The notes beneath the pieces were generated by a model. The model saw only the letters and a program-made list of their open reading frames with translations. It ran no database searches and was not told the DNA's origin. 15,496 bases of DNA from Spirochaetes bacterium RBG_16_67_19 (lineage in GTDB: Bacteria > Spirochaetota > Spirochaetia > SZUA-6 > DRHE01). The stretch lies in the NCBI GenBank assembly GCA_001829505.1, contig MIBK01000074.1:12059-27554 (forward strand), written 5' to 3'. Position 1 is the first letter of the stretch; each line of letters opens with the position of its first letter. Position numbers and translations under genes: made by a program. This document shows positions 13,950-15,496 of the stretch, piece by piece.

Positions 13950-15496
13950 AAATACCAAAGGCACCGTCGCACAGCAGCATCTGGTTGGCCCTGCCATCCG
14001 TGTTTCTTATCACTTACGCCGTGCTGACCTTCGAGGTCGCCCTCACGCGAATCTTCTCCGTGATGCTGAGCTACCATTTCGTTTTCGCGATTGTGTCCGC
14101 AGCACTTCTAGGTCTCGGGGTGGGCGCCATGCTGCTGAAACGATGGCGCGGGCTGCGGATATCGTCCGCTTCGCGAGTTGGGGCCATCCTGTTTCCGCTC
14201 CTGATCGTTGTCTCCGTCCTGTTGATCATCACCTTGCCGCAGGTCACCTCCAGAGGCTTCTGGATCTATTTGGTGCTGGCTGTTCTGCCGTTCGCAGCGG
14301 CGGGGTTCGCCGTCTCCGGCATCTTCCAGCAGTTCGCGGACAAGAGTCCCCTCCTCTATGGGGCGGATTTGCTGGGAGCGGCCCTGGGAGCGCTGACCAT
14401 CGTGCCGCTCCTCGACGTTTTCGGCGGGGTGAACGCGGCGTTCTTCGCCGCCTCCGCGGCAGCGCTCGGTGCGCTTCTACTGGGTTTCTCCAGTGCTAAG
14501 TTTCCAGCGCTTACGTTGGGCGCCTTCCTCCTCGTGACCGCGTCTTTCGCCGCGATCACGGGCTCAAAGATAAAGTTCATCGTCCCGGTAACCAATGACC
14601 AGTACAAAGAAATGTACAGCATGCTCAGCAACCCTGAGTACAAGGCTGAAATCGTGGAAAGCCGTTGGAGCTCATTCGGCCGAACCGACCTGGTGAAAAG
14701 CGAGCTCTTCCCCAACGAAATGACTCTCTTCGTGGACGGCGCAGCCCCTTCCACGATGTACAACCTCAATGCCATTCTGAAAAGCCCGGAAGAAACGGCC
14801 CACTTGACCATGCATTTCGGCGAGTTCTTCCCGTTCTTCTTTATCAGCGACGAGGAAAAAAGGAACGCCTTGATCATCGGACCCGGCGGCGGCCGGGACG
14901 TAGTCGTGGCGATTCTCGGCGGGGTCAAGGCGATCACCGCCGTAGAAGTAAACCCCGATGTCGTCAAGATCGTGAGAGATTATCAGGACTATAGCGGCGG
15001 CATCTATTCGAGCAATCCCAACGTCCAGGTGGTAATCGAGGAGGGAAGGAATTTTGTACGCAAAACAGACCAGCGCTTCGACCTGATCATGCTCTCCATC
15101 CCGGTGATCCGAAGCTCGCGCAGCGTCGAAGGCTATGCCCTGACCGAGAACTATCTTTTCACCGTAGAGGCCTTCGATGACTACTTGAGCCGCCTCACGG
15201 CGCAAGGCCGGATAATAATCGTGGTTCACAATAACGCGGAGCTCTATCGGATTGTTTCTTTGGCCGCCGCGGCCTTGGGAAAACGGGGCAGCACCGAGGC
15301 GGAAGCATTGAATCATATCTACACGGTCGGCTCCGACATGAAGCCGGCGATCGTCATCAAGAACCAGCCCCTCACAGGCGCAGAGGCGGCGCAGGTCCAT
15401 GATGGCATGCACAGAATGGGTTTCGACAAGGGAGCCTTTTTCATTCCCTATGTGAAGCAGGCTGCGGTCAGACCCATCGATCGGATCGGGGAGGGC
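13946..15496 (+). CDS. Membrane-embedded spermidine-synthase-like protein (3' truncated)
   Basis: The frame runs from ATG 13946 (overlapping the cupredoxin stop as ATGA) through the window edge without a stop; 517 residues are visible. Residues about 12-205 hold roughly six hydrophobic segments. From about 235 the protein resembles the spermidine synthase/methyltransferase Rossmann fold: IIGPGGGRD (310-317) for the nucleoside ligand, acidic Glu334 in AVEVNP, and EGYALTENYLFTVEAF near 395-410. Spermidine synthases have an Asp-rich catalytic loop after the fourth strand (DxxDP). Here that place reads FDLIMLSIPVIRSS, so ordinary polyamine synthesis is unlikely. Such membrane SpeE-like proteins are widespread but mostly uncharacterised. 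Fourth gene of the copper operon; a role in modifying a small molecule or metallophore-like ligand is only speculation. Confidence 0.85.
   Translation, partial: MKIPKAPSHSSIWLALPSVFLITYAVLTFEVALTRIFSVMLSYHFVFAIVSAALLGLGVGAMLLKRWRGLRISSASRVGAILFPLLIVVSVLLIITLPQVTSRGFWIYLVLAVLPFAAAGFAVSGIFQQFADKSPLLYGADLLGAALGALTIVPLLDVFGGVNAAFFAASAAALGALLLGFSSAKFPALTLGAFLLVTASFAAITGSKIKFIVPVTNDQYKEMYSMLSNPEYKAEIVESRWSSFGRTDLVKSELFPNEMTLFVDGAAPSTMYNLNAILKSPEETAHLTMHFGEFFPFFFISDEEKRNALIIGPGGGRDVVVAILGGVKAITAVEVNPDVVKIVRDYQDYSGGIYSSNPNVQVVIEEGRNFVRKTDQRFDLIMLSIPVIRSSRSVEGYALTENYLFTVEAFDDYLSRLTAQGRIIIVVHNNAELYRIVSLAAAALGKRGSTEAEALNHIYTVGSDMKPAIVIKNQPLTGAEAAQVHDGMHRMGFDKGAFFIPYVKQAAVRPIDRIGEG

Noticed and set aside
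14672..15412. 246-residue minus-strand frame at the right end
   Set aside because: It is antisense to the SpeE-like gene, whose plus-strand frame has clear fold motifs and runs off the window.

Overview
The window looks like part of a GC-rich bacterial chromosome, most likely from an uncultivated or poorly studied spirochaete. That assignment is inferred from protein resemblance. The clearest hint is the OmpA-family lipoprotein-like or periplasmic protein at 4485-5705. Its N-terminal half resembles proteins I recall from spirochaetes, and its peptidoglycan-binding loop reads GHTA where other phyla usually have GHTD. No rRNA, tRNA, CRISPR array or transposase gene is visible.

Left part (1-5705), very GC-rich and housekeeping-like: the C-terminal tail of an unrecognised protein; a metallo-beta-lactamase-fold hydrolase (minus strand); an unrecognised four-helix membrane protein (plus strand); trmB (minus strand), which apparently starts at a CTG codon directly after the stop of the gene upstream; a DEAD-box-like protein whose catalytic motifs have decayed but which keeps a DbpA-type RNA-binding domain (minus strand); and, from an abutting divergent promoter, the OmpA-family protein (plus strand).

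Right part (5871-15496), visibly lower in GC and forming one apparent regulon. In the centre are a NarL/LuxR-type response regulator and its HisKA_3 sensor kinase (8185-10568). To the left, on the minus strand, runs a four-gene operon: an NadD-like nucleotidyltransferase, a His-rich DUF2933-type protein and two small membrane proteins. To the right, on the plus strand, runs a tightly overlapping operon: a small protein ending in a DPVCGM motif, a Cu+ P1B-type ATPase (copA), a membrane-anchored cupredoxin and a membrane-embedded spermidine-synthase-like protein cut by the window end.

The strongest unexplained signal is a pair of related inverted repeats (8094-8113 and 10584-10603; 7-bp arms, ATAGGC/GCCTAT core). 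They lie in the two intergenic regions that flank the two-component genes. The -10-like hexamers of three promoters (leftward operon, regulator, copper operon) all start exactly 55.5 bp from an inverted-repeat centre. The simplest reading is that the NarL-type regulator binds both sites and switches on the whole island. Copper systems are usually run by OmpR-type two-component systems or by CueR, CsoR or CopY. A NarL-type regulon joining copper export or delivery, a cupredoxin, an NadD-like enzyme and unknown membrane proteins therefore appears unusual and is the best candidate for an undescribed system here.
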